From assembly GCF_001865015.1 (NCBI RefSeq), contig NZ_MJGV01000022.1, positions 1-64,000 of the forward strand: a DNA stretch of 64,000 nucleotides, read 5' to 3'. A program made the position numbers and the translations under genes. The notes beneath the pieces are model-generated. The model was not told the origin of the DNA. It was given only the letters and a program-made list of their open reading frames with translations, and did no database searches. The DNA comes from Curtobacterium sp. MMLR14_010. GTDB taxonomy: Bacteria > Actinomycetota > Actinomycetes > Actinomycetales > Microbacteriaceae. Shown here piece by piece: positions 62,232 through 64,000 of the stretch; positions within the stretch are counted from its first letter, which is position 1; every line of letters starts with the position of its first letter.

Positions 62232-62876
62232 TCAGCCCTTCGCGGACCGTGTGCGCCCGAGTGCGACCTCGCGACGAGCCCGCTCGAGCGCCAGCGCTGA
62301 CCCGGCGTCCGGGTCGTGCAGCAGCCGCTCGGTGTCGGCCGCGTGCTCGCGGACGGCTTCGTTCCGGTGCTCGGCCGCCGCGGCGAGGACGGGGGCGACG
62401 ACCTCGGCCCCGAGCCCGGCGAGCGCTCGACTGAGGGCGAGCCGCGTCTCCCGGTCGCCCTGCCCGAGCTGCACCGCGAGCGACGCCGCCAGCGAGCCAC
62501 GGGCCTGGTCCGGCACGAGCACGACGGCAGCGCGCCAGGCGGTGCGGACGACACCGGGGTCCAGGTCCTCGAGCCGGGCGACGACCTGCGGGTACACCGA
62601 CCCGTCGCGGATCTTCGACAGCGTGTGGAGCGCCTGGCTCCGCGCCTGCGGCTCCGGACGGTCGAGCTCCCGGAGCACCCGCGGCACGACGACCTCGGCG
62701 GGCAACCGGAGGAGCGCCCACGTGAGCATCTCCCGCACCTGCAGGTCGGGCTCGACCGCGCACTGCTCGACCAGCAGCTCGAGGTCGTCCGTCGACGGCT
62801 CGGTGCCGGCGGCCATCACCGCCCGCAGGCGGACGGCGGGTCGGGGGTCGGCGAGGTACGAGGCGAGCGTGGTCAT
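62232..62876 (-). CDS. HEAT repeat domain-containing protein
   Basis: 214 residues made almost wholly of paired helices. Successive units are DPRPAVRLRAVMAAG, EPDLQVREMLTWALLRL, RPEPQARSQALHTLSKI, DLDPGVVRTAWRAAVVL and HRNEAVREHAADTERLL. Such scaffolds bind proteins; no catalytic residues are visible. The ATG at 62876 is the likely start, though a GTG five codons upstream is possible. It is divergent from the aldo/keto reductase gene, 91 bp away. Confidence 0.8.
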   Translation of the reverse strand: MTTLASYLADPRPAVRLRAVMAAGTEPSTDDLELLVEQCAVEPDLQVREMLTWALLRLPAEVVVPRVLRELDRPEPQARSQALHTLSKIRDGSVYPQVVARLEDLDPGVVRTAWRAAVVLVPDQARGSLAASLAVQLGQGDRETRLALSRALAGLGAEVVAPVLAAAAEHRNEAVREHAADTERLLHDPDAGSALALERARREVALGRTRSAKG

Positions 62877-62967
62877 GTCCCGGTCCACGACACCCTGACG
62901 CTGCGACGTTGTCAAGCGCACCGGCCTAGCGTGGACGACGATCCGTTCCGACCTGAAAGGAATCCGC

Positions 62968-63921
62968 ATGCCCCGCATCGGCAGCAGCGACCTGCACGTC
63001 TTCCCCCTCGCCCTCGGCGGCAACGTCTTCGGGTGGACCGCGGACGAGTCCACCTCGCACCAGGTCCTCGACGCCTACACGGCCGCGGGTGGCGACTTCA
63101 TCGACACCGCCGACGTGTACTCCGCCTGGGGCGACGGCAACTCCGGCGGTGAGTCCGAGACCGTGATCGGCTCGTGGTTCGCCGCGTCCGGCAAGCGTGA
63201 CGACGTGACGATCGCCACCAAGGTCTCCCAGCACCCCGAGTTCCCGGGGCTGTCGGCCGACAACGTCGCGAAGGCCGCGCGTGCGAGCCTGCAGCGCCTC
63301 GGCACCGACCGGATCGACCTGTACTACGCCCACTTCGACGACCAGGACACCCCGCTCGAGGAGACCGTCCGCGCGTTCGACCAGCTCGTGCAGGAGGGCC
63401 TGGTCCGGTACACCGCGATCTCGAACTACTCGCGCGAGCGCGCCGCCGAGTGGATCCGCATCGCCGAGGCGAACGGCCTGGCCCGCCCGGTCGCGATCCA
63501 GCCGCACTACAACCTGGTGACCCGCCAGCCGTACGAGTCGGAGATCGCCCCGCTCGCGCACGAGGCCGGCCTCGGCGTCGTGCCGTACTTCTCCCTCGCC
63601 GCCGGGTTCCTCACCGGCAAGTACCGCACCAAGGACGACTTCGCCGGCAAGGACCGCGAGGGCCAGGTCTCCGGCTACTTCACCGACGCCGGTCTGGCCG
63701 TCGTCGACGCGCTCGAGGGCATCGCGACCGCCCACGACGTCGAGATCGCCACGGTCGCCCTCGCCTGGCTGCAGGCCCAGCCCGACGTGGTCGCGCCGAT
63801 CGCGTCGGCGCGGAACACCGAGCAGCTGCCGGCGCTCCTCGCCTCAGCCGACCTCGAACTCGACGTCGAGGAGCTGCAGACGCTCTCCGACGCCTCCGCG
63901 AAGGTGCCGACCACGGTCTGA
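62968..63921 (+). CDS. Aldo/keto reductase
   Basis: This 317-aa NADPH-dependent (beta/alpha)8 oxidoreductase has the tetrad Asp46, Tyr51, Lys85 and His122, seen in FIDTADVYS, IATKVS and YYAHFDD. The cofactor tail motif is VAPIASARNTEQL. It resembles the YajO/general-stress AKR group, which reduces aldehydes and ketones. AAAGGAA lies 6 nt before the ATG. It is monocistronic and followed by a strong terminator. Confidence 0.92.
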   Translation: MPRIGSSDLHVFPLALGGNVFGWTADESTSHQVLDAYTAAGGDFIDTADVYSAWGDGNSGGESETVIGSWFAASGKRDDVTIATKVSQHPEFPGLSADNVAKAARASLQRLGTDRIDLYYAHFDDQDTPLEETVRAFDQLVQEGLVRYTAISNYSRERAAEWIRIAEANGLARPVAIQPHYNLVTRQPYESEIAPLAHEAGLGVVPYFSLAAGFLTGKYRTKDDFAGKDREGQVSGYFTDAGLAVVDALEGIATAHDVEIATVALAWLQAQPDVVAPIASARNTEQLPALLASADLELDVEELQTLSDASAKVPTTV

Positions 63922-63933
63922 CCGCAGCCACGT

Positions 63934-63982
63934 GACAGACGGGAGGCTCCCCACCGGTCCGGTGGGGAGCCTCCTGTCCGTC
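63934..63982. terminator. GGAGGC-family stem-loop terminator
   Basis: The arms 63934-63955 and 63961-63982 pair over 22 positions with two mismatches (one is G-U in RNA) around GGTCC. The inner sequence GGAGGCTCCCCACC is identical to the copy at 44915-44962, 19 kb away. Confidence 0.8.
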
Positions 63983-64000
63983 ATGGGCTGGCTACGCCGT

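Overview
The window looks like a chromosomal segment of a high-GC actinobacterium, most plausibly family Microbacteriaceae and close to Curtobacterium. Three things suggest this: a base composition near 70% G+C in most genes, cell-wall proteins ending in the actinobacterial sorting motif LAFTG, and a DtxR-type iron box. The placement is inferred from gene content and style. No rRNA, tRNA, CRISPR array, insertion sequence, phage module or replication origin was seen.

Layout. 0-9 kb: a PadR regulator with its drug-efflux MFS pump (minus strand), then an overlapping purS-purQ-purL operon, a 2-hydroxyacid dehydrogenase, a lactonase-like propeller protein with chorismate mutase, and a DUF1304 membrane protein. 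9-15 kb: an iron-box-controlled siderophore-binding lipoprotein divergent from a shikimate dehydrogenase, an SDR enzyme, a YchJ-like/Ohr pair, a membrane protein and a YedK/HMCES-type DNA-protein crosslink protein. 15-23 kb: a surface region with a 1813-residue wall-anchored protein built of about 15 Ig/cadherin-like repeats, two tandem paralogous small proteins of unknown family, a VanZ-like protein and a second, small LAFTG protein.

23.5-37 kb: an exopolysaccharide/capsule locus. It holds a DUF4012 protein, pyruvyl transferase, Wzx flippase, O-acetyltransferase, Wzy-like polymerase, three glycosyltransferases, a WcaJ-type initiating transferase, an Asp-box protein and a Wzc-like tyrosine autokinase. 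Its core (about 25.8-33.2 kb) is visibly richer in A+T than the flanks, so it is probably a horizontally exchanged serotype-like cassette. The genes could together build, flip, polymerise and length-control a pyruvylated and acetylated glycan. A low-molecular-weight tyrosine phosphatase that could oppose Wzc lies 6 kb away, downstream of purA.

37-49 kb: a CPBP protease, SpoIIE-type phosphatase, proline iminopeptidase, a NERD protein flanked by two similar membrane proteins, the purA-phosphatase operon, an MT0933-like small protein, an unlisted 56-aa protein and a 1222-residue secreted subtilase. 49-53 kb: a TetR / degenerate ABC-like / YhgE-Pip operon in which the ABC-like protein has lost its ATPase motifs. 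53-64 kb: a uronate-dehydrogenase-like enzyme, a DUF559 protein, a sugar porter divergent from a LacI regulator, TetR plus SpoU methyltransferase, a HAD hydrolase plus trans-aconitate methyltransferase, a CPBP protease divergent from a DtxR/MntR regulator, a HEAT-repeat protein and an aldo/keto reductase.

Two dispersed hairpin families mark gene ends: a GGAGGC/GCCTCC stem-loop always followed by N-GTCCGT (five complete copies) and a 61-bp near-perfect palindrome (two copies). Both occur in intergenic regions, mostly between convergent genes.
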